Shown here in pieces: positions 42,527-51,459 of a DNA stretch of 64,000 nt; position 1 is the first letter of the stretch; each line of letters starts with the position of its first letter. The translations under genes and the position numbers were made by a program. This stretch comes from Novosphingopyxis sp965218915 (lineage in GTDB: Bacteria > Pseudomonadota > Alphaproteobacteria > Sphingomonadales > Sphingomonadaceae). A model generated the notes under the pieces. The model was not told the origin of the DNA. It ran no database searches and was given only the letters and a program-made list of their open reading frames with translations. Where the stretch lies: NCBI RefSeq assembly GCF_965218915.1, contig NZ_OZ244708.1:744001-808000 (forward strand), read 5' to 3'.

Positions 42527-43399
42527 TCAGCGAACCGTGGTTGCCATGCTCCCAATCCCTTCGATGTAGGAATGCATGGTATCGCCTGGTTCGACTGGCC
42601 CGACGCCGTCTGGTGTGCCGCTCAGGATTACGTCGCCCGGATGAAGTTCATACCAAGTTGAAGCGAGCGCGATTAGCCGCCGCAGCCCAACGGTCATCAA
42701 GCTAGTGTTTGTAGCTTGGCGGCGCTGATCGTTGACATCGATATGCATGTCGAGATTGGAGGGATTGGAAATCTCATCGGCCGTTACCATGAAGGGGCCT
42801 AGCACCGTGTAACTGTCCGCCGACTTTCGCATCGATCGATCTTCCGGACCCCGCACGGTCATATCGAGCCCGATGCAGTAGCCGCAGATATGGTCCAGGG
42901 CGTTTGCCTCGGAAATATTGCGCCCGGTCTTGCCCACAATCAGCGCCAGTTCGACTTCATGATCGCTCCTCCGTTCGGGGAACAGGCGTTCGACGCCTTC
43001 TCCGGTCCCCACAACCGAACTGGAAGATTTCAGGAACAGGCCGAGCTTATCGATCGGCGTGTCGTATCCCTCAAATTTATTTGAATGGGTATTATGATGG
43101 ATCTCCGCATCTTGGCCCACCTCTTTGACATGATCGACATAATTTAACGGTGCGGCAATGATCTTTCCCGGGTTCGCGACGGGACTTAGAAGCGTGACAT
43201 CACTCAGTTTAAAGGTGTCACCTCCCGACCGGGCTGCTTCCAGCTGCGGTGCCAACGCATCAAGGTTTGAAATAAAAATATCGCCTTTTGGCACCGGCCA
43301 TCTCACCGTGGGGAGTGTGTCGAGTGCCGCAGTGACGTCTGTCACGCTATCGGCTTCCACCAAACCAACGCGATTGTCGTTAAATCTGCAAATACGCAT
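42527..43399 (-). CDS. Fumarylacetoacetate hydrolase-family enzyme (acylpyruvate hydrolase-like)
   Basis: 290 residues. FAH motifs: KIIAAPLNYVDHVKE, SSSVVGTGEGVE, metal ligands in SDHEVELALIVGKTGRN (E-x-E), YCIGLDMTVRGPEDRSM (aspartate) and HPGDVILSGTPDGVGPVEPG. Cleaves a C-C bond in an acylpyruvate. Next to a gentisate dioxygenase-like gene it may hydrolyse maleylpyruvate or fumarylpyruvate; no maleylpyruvate isomerase is seen, so direct hydrolysis of maleylpyruvate is possible. 35 bp after the cupin gene. Confidence 0.92.
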   Translation of the reverse strand: MRICRFNDNRVGLVEADSVTDVTAALDTLPTVRWPVPKGDIFISNLDALAPQLEAARSGGDTFKLSDVTLLSPVANPGKIIAAPLNYVDHVKEVGQDAEIHHNTHSNKFEGYDTPIDKLGLFLKSSSSVVGTGEGVERLFPERRSDHEVELALIVGKTGRNISEANALDHICGYCIGLDMTVRGPEDRSMRKSADSYTVLGPFMVTADEISNPSNLDMHIDVNDQRRQATNTSLMTVGLRRLIALASTWYELHPGDVILSGTPDGVGPVEPGDTMHSYIEGIGSMATTVR

Positions 43400-43434
43400 T
43401 TTTTATCTCCGCGAGGGAAGGAACGATTTAGTGG

Positions 43435-44475
43435 TCACGTTCTGGCTTCGCGCCAAAGGTCCAGTTTCTGCTGGACTGTGCGATCGGTGAAGGAAAAGAG
43501 CACCAGATCGCTATCGGCTTCGCACTGTGTTTCAGCCCATGGGGGGATAACGCCGGTGGTGCCTTCCCTCAGCGCAAACGGCTCCCCATCGATCTGCAAA
43601 GTTCCACTGCCCTCGACGACGAAGAACGCCTGGCTTTCCGTTGTTCGCATGGGTTGGGTCTTGAAACCTTTCGGCATAAGCTGCGCGAAGGCTGACATGG
43701 TCGCCATGACAGCGCCTGCTGTGACCGGATTGGTGAATTCGGACTTGTAGGCCAGATGCTGATCGGGGGGGCCGATTTGCGCCATCACTGCAAGGTTGGC
43801 GCGCCATTCTTTGAACGGGTAGTGGAACAGCCTGTGATCGCCTGGTGGAACGTCTCCGGAAGATTCGTCGACGGGCCGTGGGTCGCGCCCGTGGCGATTG
43901 AGAGGGTCGCCCGGGGGTGTCGTTTCGGTAATCGCCCCGCCATTGTGGTGGCGCTCTGAAAAGGCGCCATCGAGCGATTGAACCAGCCCCAAGTCCAAGC
44001 CGTCGATCCAGATCATATGCCGATCGGTCTGGTTGCCGTGATCGTGCCAATACATGTTCGGAGTCAGCACCAGATCATAGGGCCGCATGATCACCTTTTC
44101 GCCGTTGATGGCAGTGAAGGCACCTTCGCCTTCGACCACGAACCGCAGCGCGTTTTGGGTGTGGCGGTGGGCTGGGGCGACTTCACCCGGCAAGATTAAC
44201 TGGAATCCGATATACAAGGTTCGCGTGAGCAGAGAAGAACCTGGCAGGCCCGGATTTTCCAGAACAAGAACCCTTCGTTCCGCCTCCTCGGCTGAGATGA
44301 GGTCGCCGGCCTCCATCAGGTAATCCCTGACCTTGTCATACTCCCATGTCGCAGCCTTTACCGGCGAAACCGGTGCCGGGGTTACAAAATTGGCCATCAC
44401 ATTCCACAGGGCCTTCAAGCCGTGCTCGGCAATGCGATCGTAATAGGCGTTTCGGGTGTCGATTGCGGTGTCCAT
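43435..44475 (-). CDS. Gentisate 1,2-dioxygenase-like bicupin
   Basis: 346 residues, the gentisate 1,2-dioxygenase length. The first cupin carries the iron ligands PAHRHTQNALRFVVEGEGAF (H-x-H) and MYWHDHGNQTDRHMIWIDGL. The second cupin (ESQAFFVVEGSGTLQIDGEP) lacks the histidines. The family opens gentisate or salicylate-type rings between C1 and C2 using Fe(II) and O2. Substrate choice (gentisate, 1-hydroxy-2-naphthoate or salicylate) cannot be told. It starts 11 bp after the P450 stop. Confidence 0.9.
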   Translation of the reverse strand: MDTAIDTRNAYYDRIAEHGLKALWNVMANFVTPAPVSPVKAATWEYDKVRDYLMEAGDLISAEEAERRVLVLENPGLPGSSLLTRTLYIGFQLILPGEVAPAHRHTQNALRFVVEGEGAFTAINGEKVIMRPYDLVLTPNMYWHDHGNQTDRHMIWIDGLDLGLVQSLDGAFSERHHNGGAITETTPPGDPLNRHGRDPRPVDESSGDVPPGDHRLFHYPFKEWRANLAVMAQIGPPDQHLAYKSEFTNPVTAGAVMATMSAFAQLMPKGFKTQPMRTTESQAFFVVEGSGTLQIDGEPFALREGTTGVIPPWAETQCEADSDLVLFSFTDRTVQQKLDLWREART

Positions 44476-44486
44476 CTGAGGTCCTT

Positions 44487-45740
44487 TCAGCGCGCTCGCA
44501 AGGGCAGGGTGCGCAAGCCCCTGAAGCGCAGATTGCGATTAAACTCATGCGGGCCAGCGCGTTCGATCGAAGAGAAACGACCAAAAAACCTTGGTAGGGC
44601 GGTGCTTGCTTCGAGCCGGGCGAGGGGCATACCAACGCAGGAGTGGATGCCCGCGCCAAAGGTCACGTGCTGGTTGCGCCTGCGCCGCAGGTTCATTCGG
44701 TCCGCGTCCTCGAAAAACCGCGGATCCCGGTTGGCGGACCCTGGCGACAGGACGACTTCAGTATCGGCCTCTACGGCCCCGCTAGAGATCTCGACGCGGC
44801 GCGTGGTGCGCCGTCCCTGAAGCTGGATCGGCGATACCAATCGAAGCAGTTCTTCGATGCCGGTGCTGATGACTTCGGGGTTTTGCCTCAAATCGGCCAG
44901 TTGGTCTGGCGCATCGAGCAGATAATGCGTCGCGACCCCCATCAGGTTGGTGGTCGTCTCATGGCCACCATTCAGCATCAAAATGCACATGTGAAGTATT
45001 TCGTCGTCCGAAATTTTCTCACCGCCGCGTTCTGCAGCAATCATCGCGCAGATGATGTTCTCTTGCGGGTCAATGGTCGACATAGCGCGTGTGCGCCCCA
45101 CGTGCGGCGCCAGATAGTCCTTGAATGCCTGCGCCTGCTTATGGCCATGAGTAATTTCTTCCCGGGACGCATTGGGGTTGAGCGGAAAGAGAATAGCCTG
45201 ACCCATTTTATGGATGGTCAAGGCATCGCTAATCGGCACTCCGAGTATATTGCAGATGACCTTGATCGGAATCTGGAATGCGAATTCGGACACGAAATCG
45301 AACTCGCCCTTGTCGGCAATTTCGTCCAGCGTCTGGTCCACCAATCGACCGATCATTTCTTCGAGGCGCACGACGGACCGATTGGAGAAGAATGGCTTCA
45401 CGATCGCGCGAAGCCGGTCATGATCTGGCGGATCGCGAAACAGCATCGTTGATGTGTGATGTTCGAGAAGCGGACCATCTCCGAACCGGCCGCGAAACTG
45501 TTCGGACTTATCGACCAGGCCGGTCGTGTCACGCCAGATCTCCACCACATCCGCATAGCGGGTTAAAAGGACGCTACCATCGCGGTTCTGATGGATCGGG
45601 CTATGGTCTCTCAGTGCCGCCCGATATGGCTCGGGATCGATGAAATAATCAGGATTGACAGAAAACAGGTCAAAATTCTGTGCGATCGCGTCTGCACTTT
45701 GGTAGCCACTTTTCTTTTCCGTCTCGGCAACTGTTATCAT
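44487..45740 (-). CDS. Bacterial class I cytochrome P450
   Basis: 417 residues. I-helix MLNGGHETTTNLMG (oxygen activation), K-helix EELLR, and the heme-binding loop TFGAGIHSCVGMPLARLEA with the axial cysteine. It needs an electron donor; the plant-type ferredoxin domain of the reductase encoded upstream could serve, otherwise a donor elsewhere in the genome. It probably hydroxylates or demethylates an aromatic intermediate. The upstream sequence CCTTTCAACTTGGCAAATGG (45785-45804) resembles a degenerate copy of the 16-bp palindrome at similar distance. Confidence 0.93.
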   Translation of the reverse strand: MITVAETEKKSGYQSADAIAQNFDLFSVNPDYFIDPEPYRAALRDHSPIHQNRDGSVLLTRYADVVEIWRDTTGLVDKSEQFRGRFGDGPLLEHHTSTMLFRDPPDHDRLRAIVKPFFSNRSVVRLEEMIGRLVDQTLDEIADKGEFDFVSEFAFQIPIKVICNILGVPISDALTIHKMGQAILFPLNPNASREEITHGHKQAQAFKDYLAPHVGRTRAMSTIDPQENIICAMIAAERGGEKISDDEILHMCILMLNGGHETTTNLMGVATHYLLDAPDQLADLRQNPEVISTGIEELLRLVSPIQLQGRRTTRRVEISSGAVEADTEVVLSPGSANRDPRFFEDADRMNLRRRRNQHVTFGAGIHSCVGMPLARLEASTALPRFFGRFSSIERAGPHEFNRNLRFRGLRTLPLRAR

Positions 45741-45838
45741 GACGGTATTCCTGTAGTTTCGTTTTTACTAAAATCACGGCGTCGCCTTTCAACTTGGCAA
45801 ATGGACCGTGATGAGGAGTGGGCAGGGCTTTGCATTGC

Positions 45839-46795
45839 TCAGAAATCCAGCACCAGTTCATCGCTAATTGCCCGCGAACAGCAGATCAGCATGGTATTGT
45901 TTGCTGCGCGCTCTTCCTGCGAAAGGATGGCATCGCGGTGATCGACCTTTCCTTCCAGAACGGCCGTCTCGCACATACCGCATGTGCCGGCCCTGCAGGA
46001 GAATGGGACATCCATCCCTTCCTCTTCCAGAGCTTCCATAATGGTCATGTCCTGGGGAATTTCGACCGTCTTCCCGGTCTTCTTGAGAAGAACCTTGAAT
46101 GCTTTGCTGCCAGCTTGATTGGCTTCGGTCAGTTCGGCCGCCGTGAACCGCTCCACCTGCAGCATTCCTGCCGGATATGTGGCACAAAGCTGCTCCACTG
46201 CGGCAATCAGCGGCTCGGGGCCGCAGCAATAGACATGCATCCCCTCTTCGGGGTCGCCAAGATATTCGGCCAGAGGAATGTGCCCGACCTCATCCTGCGG
46301 AAAAACTCGCGTGCAACCCTGATAAGATTGCAATTGATCCAGAAATGCCATCGAGCGGCGCGAACGCCCCCCGTAAAGCAATGTCCATGGTGTGCCAGTC
46401 GCGCGGGCAGCTGCAATCATTGGAATAATCGGAGTGATCCCGATCCCTCCGGCAATGAAGATATATCGCTCCGCTGGCTTAAGGGCGAAATGATTGCGCG
46501 GCTGGCTCACCTTGACGACATTCCCGGGTCGAACCGAATCATGCACGAACCGTGATCCGCCTCGACCCGCTTCCTCGCGAAGCACCGAAATACAGTAATT
46601 TTTGCGGTCGGTGACTTTCCCGCAAAGCGAATATTGCCGCAATTCTCCGCCGTCCGGATGGATATCGATGTGCGCGCCCGGCTTCCATGCCGGAAGGTCG
46701 CGGCCTTCCGGATCGCTCAGCCGAAGGGTAATAACTCCGGCCGATTCGATCGTCATCGCCGTAACCATCAGATTTGCTATTTCCGGACCGCTCAT
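45839..46795 (-). CDS. PDR-type ferredoxin reductase (VanB-like), electron supply for Rieske oxygenase
   Basis: 318 residues from ATG 46795, chosen because AGGA lies 8 bp upstream. Three domains in order: FMN binding (LRQYSLCGKV), NAD binding (YIFIAGGIGITPIIPMIAA; VYCCGPEPLI) and a C-terminal plant-type [2Fe-2S] ferredoxin (VPFSCRAGTCGMCETAVLEG, then the fourth cysteine in MLICCSRA). Transfers electrons from NADH to the Rieske oxygenase encoded 34 bp upstream. Confidence 0.95.
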   Translation of the reverse strand: MSGPEIANLMVTAMTIESAGVITLRLSDPEGRDLPAWKPGAHIDIHPDGGELRQYSLCGKVTDRKNYCISVLREEAGRGGSRFVHDSVRPGNVVKVSQPRNHFALKPAERYIFIAGGIGITPIIPMIAAARATGTPWTLLYGGRSRRSMAFLDQLQSYQGCTRVFPQDEVGHIPLAEYLGDPEEGMHVYCCGPEPLIAAVEQLCATYPAGMLQVERFTAAELTEANQAGSKAFKVLLKKTGKTVEIPQDMTIMEALEEEGMDVPFSCRAGTCGMCETAVLEGKVDHRDAILSQEERAANNTMLICCSRAISDELVLDF

Positions 46796-46829
46796 TTCAA
46801 TATCCTGGATCAACTAGACCTACCGGAAC

Positions 46830-48131
46830 TTATTCCGCGGCTTCGGGGACAGATTCGCCGCCGCCGCTTCCGGGCTTGAAATAATCGCGCCAATCCTCGT
46901 CATCGCTTTTAAGCAGATAGGAATGGCCGACGATTCCTTCGTAACCGGGATCGAGCCCGTCACCTTGGAGCGTGCCTGTCTCTTCGAACTTTTTCAGCGC
47001 CTTCAGCAGCGATAGCCGAAGTTGAACAACCGCTCGGTCGGCAATCCCAAGAAACTCGGTTGAGCGATCGGCGATCGCCCCCTGGCTCTCCTGAATGGCG
47101 AGATCTTCGATTGCGATGGGATAGAGGCCAGCGAAACTGCCCTCCTCGCCCGTCATGTTTTCGCGGTTCTGACCCCAAACATTCTCTGGAGTGCGCCCCT
47201 CGCGAAAATTGTTCCGATTGAGTTTCTGGTGGTTTGGACCAAGAATCCAGCTGCGCGTGTCGAACGGCTGACGCTCTGGCTCGTCGTAGCTCATCGGCTG
47301 GTCCGGATTGAACATGAAGAACCATTGCATTGACGTTTCATCGTCGACCGGAACGATTACGAGCGCGAGCTTGTCTCCTTGTGGTTCGCTGGGCACGAAG
47401 AAATAGAATGGCAGGATGTATTCGATGACGCGAACATAGCTTCCGCCGCCTGGAATACGGCGCTGGGCGGCGGCGCGAATACCAAAAGGATGTGTCTCCA
47501 CATCGTAGAGCGGCGCACGGTCGAGCTGGGCGTTTTTGAGATGCCCTTTCATATACATCTTGTTGGTATCGGTATGCAGGATCGTGGCGTGCGAATTGTC
47601 CAACGCCGGTTCCACGCCCTGAACCCAATTGCAGTTCAACGGCCCGTAAAAATTCACCATATGCGTTTCGGGCACGTCGTTGAACATGAAGTTAGGGAAC
47701 GCTGGTGGCGTTTCCTGTTCGCCCACGTAAACCCAGAGCGCGCGGCCGGTCTCACGGGTAGGGTAACTGTTATATTTGATATTGTCCCGGAAGCCGGCGC
47801 GTTCGGACCGTTCGTTTGGAACATCGACACAATTGCCGTCCATGTCGAATTTCCAGCCATGAAAGATGCAGCGCAGGCAATTGTCTTCGTTGCGCGCCAA
47901 GGCCATGGAGGCCTTCCGGTGTGGACATCTTTCGTCCATCAATGCAGCCTTTCCGTTTTCTCCGCGGAACGCGACAAACTCTTTACCGAAAAGTTTCACT
48001 CGTTTTGGTGCGCCGCCGGCTTCCAGTTCCTCGCTCCGGCAGGCGGGAACCCAATATTCGCGTAGCATCTTGCCCATCGGCGCTTCACCTTCGATCCGGC
48101 ACAGCTTCTCGTTTTCAGCGACGGTTACCAT
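46830..48131 (-). CDS. Rieske non-heme iron aromatic oxygenase (phthalate/vanillate demethylase type)
   Basis: 433 residues. Rieske cluster ligands CPHRKASM (about 68-75) and CIFHGWKFDMDGN (about 87-99); non-heme iron region GVEPALDNSHATILHTDTN with the aspartate-histidine ligands. Single-subunit length and the pairing with a PDR-type reductase fit two-component oxygenases that hydroxylate or O-demethylate aromatic acids (phthalate 4,5-dioxygenase, vanillate or DDVA demethylase). First gene of the minus-strand cluster; a TetR gene diverges on the other side. Substrate not determinable. Confidence 0.94.
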   Translation of the reverse strand: MVTVAENEKLCRIEGEAPMGKMLREYWVPACRSEELEAGGAPKRVKLFGKEFVAFRGENGKAALMDERCPHRKASMALARNEDNCLRCIFHGWKFDMDGNCVDVPNERSERAGFRDNIKYNSYPTRETGRALWVYVGEQETPPAFPNFMFNDVPETHMVNFYGPLNCNWVQGVEPALDNSHATILHTDTNKMYMKGHLKNAQLDRAPLYDVETHPFGIRAAAQRRIPGGGSYVRVIEYILPFYFFVPSEPQGDKLALVIVPVDDETSMQWFFMFNPDQPMSYDEPERQPFDTRSWILGPNHQKLNRNNFREGRTPENVWGQNRENMTGEEGSFAGLYPIAIEDLAIQESQGAIADRSTEFLGIADRAVVQLRLSLLKALKKFEETGTLQGDGLDPGYEGIVGHSYLLKSDDEDWRDYFKPGSGGGESVPEAAE

Positions 48132-48713
48132 TGTGTCTCTCCATTGGATTTCGAATTTGGTTCAATGTCTCTTGATTATTGCAGCGTTTGTGGTTTGCTC
48201 CGGCAAACCAGAGCGGTTGATATGGTGGGAAAGGGTAGTTTGAGCGCGATATGGTCCGCGGCTGCTCCAAGCAGATCGCGGGAACGACCGGGGGCCGGCG
48301 CGCCTGCAAGAAACGGAGCGTCGGCACTGCTTGCTCGGCCGACGTAGTGCGAGGGCAAAGCTTCCTTATATTCTCGGCGGCGCAACAGAATCAAACCAGA
48401 CATCCTTGTTTTAACACGCGAGTTTGACGCGCTCCTATTGGCGGACTCGCTGGAATTTTATGCCGGGCTGCCTCTTTTGAGGTCGCTTGCCCGAATCCCT
48501 TTGTGCCGAGACCGAGCCTTATAAATTTACCACCAACCACAATTTGTCAAGCAAATCCTGTTCACTCGACTAGGAATAGTCCTGTGGCGAATTGCTCTGG
48601 ATAAATCTGCTTCGAAAACCTGTTTGATTTGCCGGTTGGGTCAATTCCGTTTAGGCAGAACTCCAATTCGCGGTCGGCGTGGATCTGTGGGCCAGGCGTT
48701 AGAGGGGATATTG
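48132..48713. other. Long divergent intergenic region, Rieske oxygenase / TetR
   Basis: 580 bp without a convincing gene. It contains TGGTTTGC-TCCG-GCAAACCA (48191-48210, perfect 8-bp arms), centred about 69 bp before the Rieske start, which could be an operator or terminator. The middle (48240-48480) is GC-rich and shows nothing further. Confidence 0.5.
48191..48210. promoter_or_regulatory. Inverted repeat, possible operator of the Rieske oxygenase operon
   Basis: Arms TGGTTTGC and GCAAACCA are perfect complements around a 4-bp centre. Located between two divergent promoters; regulator unknown. Confidence 0.45.
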
Positions 48714-49439
48714 ATGGTTGATACAGGCACGGCGAACGAAGATTTCGTTGCCGAAGAGATCATTGCCGCACTGGAATTTCGGCCAGAGACGCGGCGCCAG
48801 CAAAAGCGGTCCGTGGAATCCAAGATGCAGATCGTCGAGGCTTCTCTGCAAGCTTTTATGGACCTCGGGTATGATGGTGTTTCGACCCATCATGTGGCGG
48901 AGCAAGCGCAGGTAACCCAAGGGCTGATAACCTATCATTTTAAAAGCAAGGAGGGATTGTGGCAGGCTGCGATGGATCGTTTCTTCGGGGACTTTCGAAA
49001 CGAGCTTGCTTCGAGGATCCGCGAGTTAAACGATATCGATGATCCGTTATTTTACCGGCTGATGGTGCGGCACATCATTCGCTGGCCCAGTCAATATCCG
49101 TTCGTCGTCTCGTTCATGACGGAAAACGGGCCCACTCAGCGAAAGCGGTTGAGTTGGCTGGTCGATCGCCATGTCAGGCCTATTTTTAAGACGGTTGCTC
49201 ACATCCTGGATACGGGCAAGGCGGAGGGGATTATCCGTGAATTCGACACGACCCATCTGTATTTTTTCCTCATGACCTCCTCATCGGTTTTCTCGCGGCA
49301 GGAAGAAGTGCGTCTGCTCGCCAGACGTGAGGTAGCCTCTAAGGAATTCATCGACAGCCATACTGACATGCTGGTGAACATGGTTGTTCGCGATGAGGAG
49401 CAGATCGCCCGCTTGAAAGCTGCTCGCCTGAAGAAATAA
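48714..49439 (+). CDS. TetR-family regulator of the aromatic cluster
   Basis: 241 residues from ATG 48714 (GAGGGG about 8 bp upstream; an upstream start would add 30 unlikely residues). HTH: SKMQIVEASLQAFMDLGYDG then STHHVAEQAQVTQGLITYHF. C-terminal ligand domain: FYRLMVRHIIRWPSQYPFVV, LFFLMTSSSVFSRQEEVRLL. Position between the divergent Rieske operon and the SCP2-hydrolase-LigAB operon makes it the prime candidate for binding the TTCAATYGAA-type palindromes. Confidence 0.9.
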   Translation: MVDTGTANEDFVAEEIIAALEFRPETRRQQKRSVESKMQIVEASLQAFMDLGYDGVSTHHVAEQAQVTQGLITYHFKSKEGLWQAAMDRFFGDFRNELASRIRELNDIDDPLFYRLMVRHIIRWPSQYPFVVSFMTENGPTQRKRLSWLVDRHVRPIFKTVAHILDTGKAEGIIREFDTTHLYFFLMTSSSVFSRQEEVRLLARREVASKEFIDSHTDMLVNMVVRDEEQIARLKAARLKK

Positions 49440-49445
49440 ATATTG

Positions 49446-49455
49446 TTCAATCGAA
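49446..49455. promoter_or_regulatory. Operator-like element TTCAATCGAA before nrtS
   Basis: Lies in TGTTC-AATC-GAACA (49444-49457), about 52 bp before ATG 49503. Its core matches the 10-bp core of the palindromes at 32520 and 41349 with one change, and the site at 17663-17672 in inverse orientation. Confidence 0.5.
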
Positions 49456-49502
49456 CAGGATCAGCTAGTTTCTCGTCTGATGGCGGGCTTTTATCCGATA
49501 CA

Positions 49503-49799
49503 ATGGAATTGCGAGGCGTGAGCGAGGCCGGGCCCGACGCGGAATTGCCAAGCTTCTGGAGGCTGGCATCCCGCCGAAAATCCGTTCAGCGCGGTATCAG
49601 GGTCTCGGCGATCGTAGGTTCCATTTTAATCCTGATCAATCAGGGCGAATATATTCTAGCGGCTGAATGGCCTCCGATCTGGAAGATTCTCCTGACCTAT
49701 ATCGTGCCGTTCAGTGTCTCTACCTACACGGGCGCATCAATGAAATTACAGGAATTGCGTGATGCCCGATCCGAGGTTGGAATCGACGCCGCGCCATAG
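49503..49799 (+). CDS. nrtS: NrtS-like nitrate/nitrite transporter-type membrane protein
   Basis: 98 residues from ATG 49503. Two hydrophobic helices: VSAIVGSILILINQGEYILA and ILLTYIVPFSVSTYTGAS, the NrtS pattern (conserved INxGE/D and LTYxVPFxVSTY). NrtS-type proteins were linked to nitrate transport in cyanobacteria, but relatives in proteobacteria are uncharacterised. Nothing nitrogen-related is nearby, so the function here is open. Confidence 0.72.
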   Translation: MELRGVSEAGPDAELPSFWRLASRRKSVQRGIRVSAIVGSILILINQGEYILAAEWPPIWKILLTYIVPFSVSTYTGASMKLQELRDARSEVGIDAAP

Positions 49800-49804
49800 G
49801 TTTC

Positions 49805-49881
49805 GCCTCTCTCCTAAAATTATTCGGTTGAAAAGCTTTCGCCAATTGCGCATAGTTATCGAATAATTTTAGGAGAGAGGC
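49805..49881. repeat. 22-bp perfect inverted repeat enclosing the SCP2 ribosome-binding site
   Basis: Arms 49805-49826 and 49860-49881 are exact complements (22 of 22), with a 33-bp loop. The right arm contains TTTTAGGAGAGAGG, which is the Shine-Dalgarno for ATG 49886. In mRNA the hairpin would hide the ribosome-binding site unless opened. It may also be a MITE-like or operator structure. The loop includes AAAGCTTT (49832-49839). Confidence 0.85.
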
Positions 49882-49885
49882 AGAT

Positions 49886-50200
49886 ATGTCCGACATTCAG
49901 ATGTCGAACGAGCAGATCGTTCATAAGATGAATGACGCGCTCGCGCTTAACGGCGGCTTGAAAAAATCCATCAAATTCAATTTTGGCGATGATGGCATGA
50001 TCTTTGCCGAGGGCACCCATGCGGAGCTTGTGGACAAGGATGCGGCCTGCACCGTCACTGTCACGAAAGACAATTTTCTTGGAATCGTATTCGGCGGCAA
50101 GGATCCGATGATGGCGATGATCTCGGGCCGGCTGAAGCTTTCGGGCGACAGGTCGGTCGCAATGAGCCTGCGCAGTCTGTTTGGCTCGATGGAAGCATGA
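49886..50200 (+). CDS. SCP2 sterol-carrier-like protein
   Basis: 104 residues of SCP2 fold: MNDALALNGGLKKSIKFNFG, ACTVTVTKDNFLGIVFGGKD and a C-terminal MMAMISGRLKLSGDRSVAMS. Such proteins bind hydrophobic ligands in a cavity. First in a run with hydrolase and LigA/LigB-like genes, so it may carry the hydrophobic aromatic substrate or intermediate. AGGAGAG about 8-14 bp upstream of ATG 49886 lies inside the inverted repeat. Confidence 0.85.
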   Translation: MSDIQMSNEQIVHKMNDALALNGGLKKSIKFNFGDDGMIFAEGTHAELVDKDAACTVTVTKDNFLGIVFGGKDPMMAMISGRLKLSGDRSVAMSLRSLFGSMEA

Positions 50201-50257
50201 CCTGTCTGCCGGCGACCGCCGACATTTTTACAAACTGATCATTAGGAGCGCCCCGAC

Positions 50258-51106
50258 GTGTTCGAGAATCTAGAAAGCAAGTTTATTGAAGCAGATGGCC
50301 TGAAAACTCATTATGTAGAGCAGGGGGAAGGCCCGCCACTTGTCTTGATCCACGGCGGCGGTGCCGGAGCAGATGGCCGCTCGAACTTCTTCCAGAATTT
50401 TCCGACCTTTTCCAGCAACTATCGCACGATCGCTTACGATATGCCCGGCTTTGGCCTGACAGCAAAGCCTGACCCAGAGGATTATGTTTATTCTCAGGAG
50501 AACAGACATAAGCATCTGATCGCCTTCATAGAAGCGCTCGGCTTTGGCCCTGCTCATCTCATCGGTAACTCGATGGGTGGCTCTGCCGCCTGCGGGGCAG
50601 CGATCAACCGGCCCGATCTGGTGCGCTCGCAAGTATTGATGGGCGCCGCAGTCAATGTGACGGCCAAAGACATGTCGGAACAGCGCGAGCGCATGGGCAA
50701 AGTGCTTCATTTCGACGGAACGCGGGAAGGCATCGGTCGCCTGATGGAGGCGTTGACGCACAGCTACAAGCCGACACAGGAACTCATGGCCTATCGCCAT
50801 GAAATGGCCACTCGAGAAGATACGCAAATGGCATTTCAGGCCATCATGGCGTGGGCTGGCGCAAATGGGCTTGCTTATGACGAAGCCGAATTTGCCGATA
50901 TCGATGTTCCGACCTTGGTGGTCGCTGGCCAGGACGACATCATCGTCACGATCGATAAGGCTTATGATTTGCTGGCCAAAATACCTCATGCCGAAGGTCA
51001 TTTTTATCCAGATTGCGGCCATTGGGTCATGGTCGAGAAACCTGACCAGTTTTGCGAACTGACGATGAACTTTTTCGCGCGCACGGACAGGGGGCTGAAC
51101 GGATGA
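50258..51106 (+). CDS. Alpha/beta hydrolase, meta-cleavage-product hydrolase type
   Basis: 282 residues from GTG 50258 (AGGAG 9 bp upstream). Oxyanion loop LVLIHGGGAGADGRSNF, nucleophile elbow LIGNSMGGSAAC (serine), aspartate in VVAGQDDIIV and histidine in YPDCGHWVMVEKP: the MhpC/BphD/XylF serine hydrolase pattern. Hydrolyses a C-C bond in the ring-cleavage product to give the dienoate used by the hydratase at 32584. ATGA overlap with the LigA-like gene supports a joint role. Confidence 0.92.
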   Translation: MFENLESKFIEADGLKTHYVEQGEGPPLVLIHGGGAGADGRSNFFQNFPTFSSNYRTIAYDMPGFGLTAKPDPEDYVYSQENRHKHLIAFIEALGFGPAHLIGNSMGGSAACGAAINRPDLVRSQVLMGAAVNVTAKDMSEQRERMGKVLHFDGTREGIGRLMEALTHSYKPTQELMAYRHEMATREDTQMAFQAIMAWAGANGLAYDEAEFADIDVPTLVVAGQDDIIVTIDKAYDLLAKIPHAEGHFYPDCGHWVMVEKPDQFCELTMNFFARTDRGLNG

Positions 51107-51459
51107 CTTCTCCTAAGGTCAAACTCGACACAATCGCTATTCGGACAGCGAACACGTCCATGCCGGGCGGCTGTGTCGAAAGCGCCGAGGTGTCGCGTAT
51201 CCAGGATATGATCCAGGATACACATAAAATCGAAGGGCATTATGATCGTTTGATCACCGACCTGGACGCGGTTTTTGACGATTATGACATATCTCCTGAA
51301 GCTCGCGAGATATTGCGCGACGGCAACCCGCCGCAGGTTCACGCCGCTTTGGGCATCCATGCAGTGCTCTGCATGCAATGGTCCACTTTCGTAAACGAAA
51401 AGATCCGTGAACATGTGGTTGCGGACTCTGCTTTCCTCAAAGAAATGGAGGCTTTCTGA
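51103..51459 (+). CDS. LigA-like small subunit of class III extradiol dioxygenase
   Basis: 118 residues from ATG 51103, overlapping the hydrolase stop. It resembles the alpha (small) subunit of LigAB: TSMPGGCVESAEVSRIQDMI early, and the C-terminal VHAALGIHAVLCMQWSTFVN. The small subunit covers the active site of the catalytic subunit. The stop overlaps the LigB start (TGATG), as expected for subunits. Confidence 0.75.
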   Translation: MTSPKVKLDTIAIRTANTSMPGGCVESAEVSRIQDMIQDTHKIEGHYDRLITDLDAVFDDYDISPEAREILRDGNPPQVHAALGIHAVLCMQWSTFVNEKIREHVVADSAFLKEMEAF

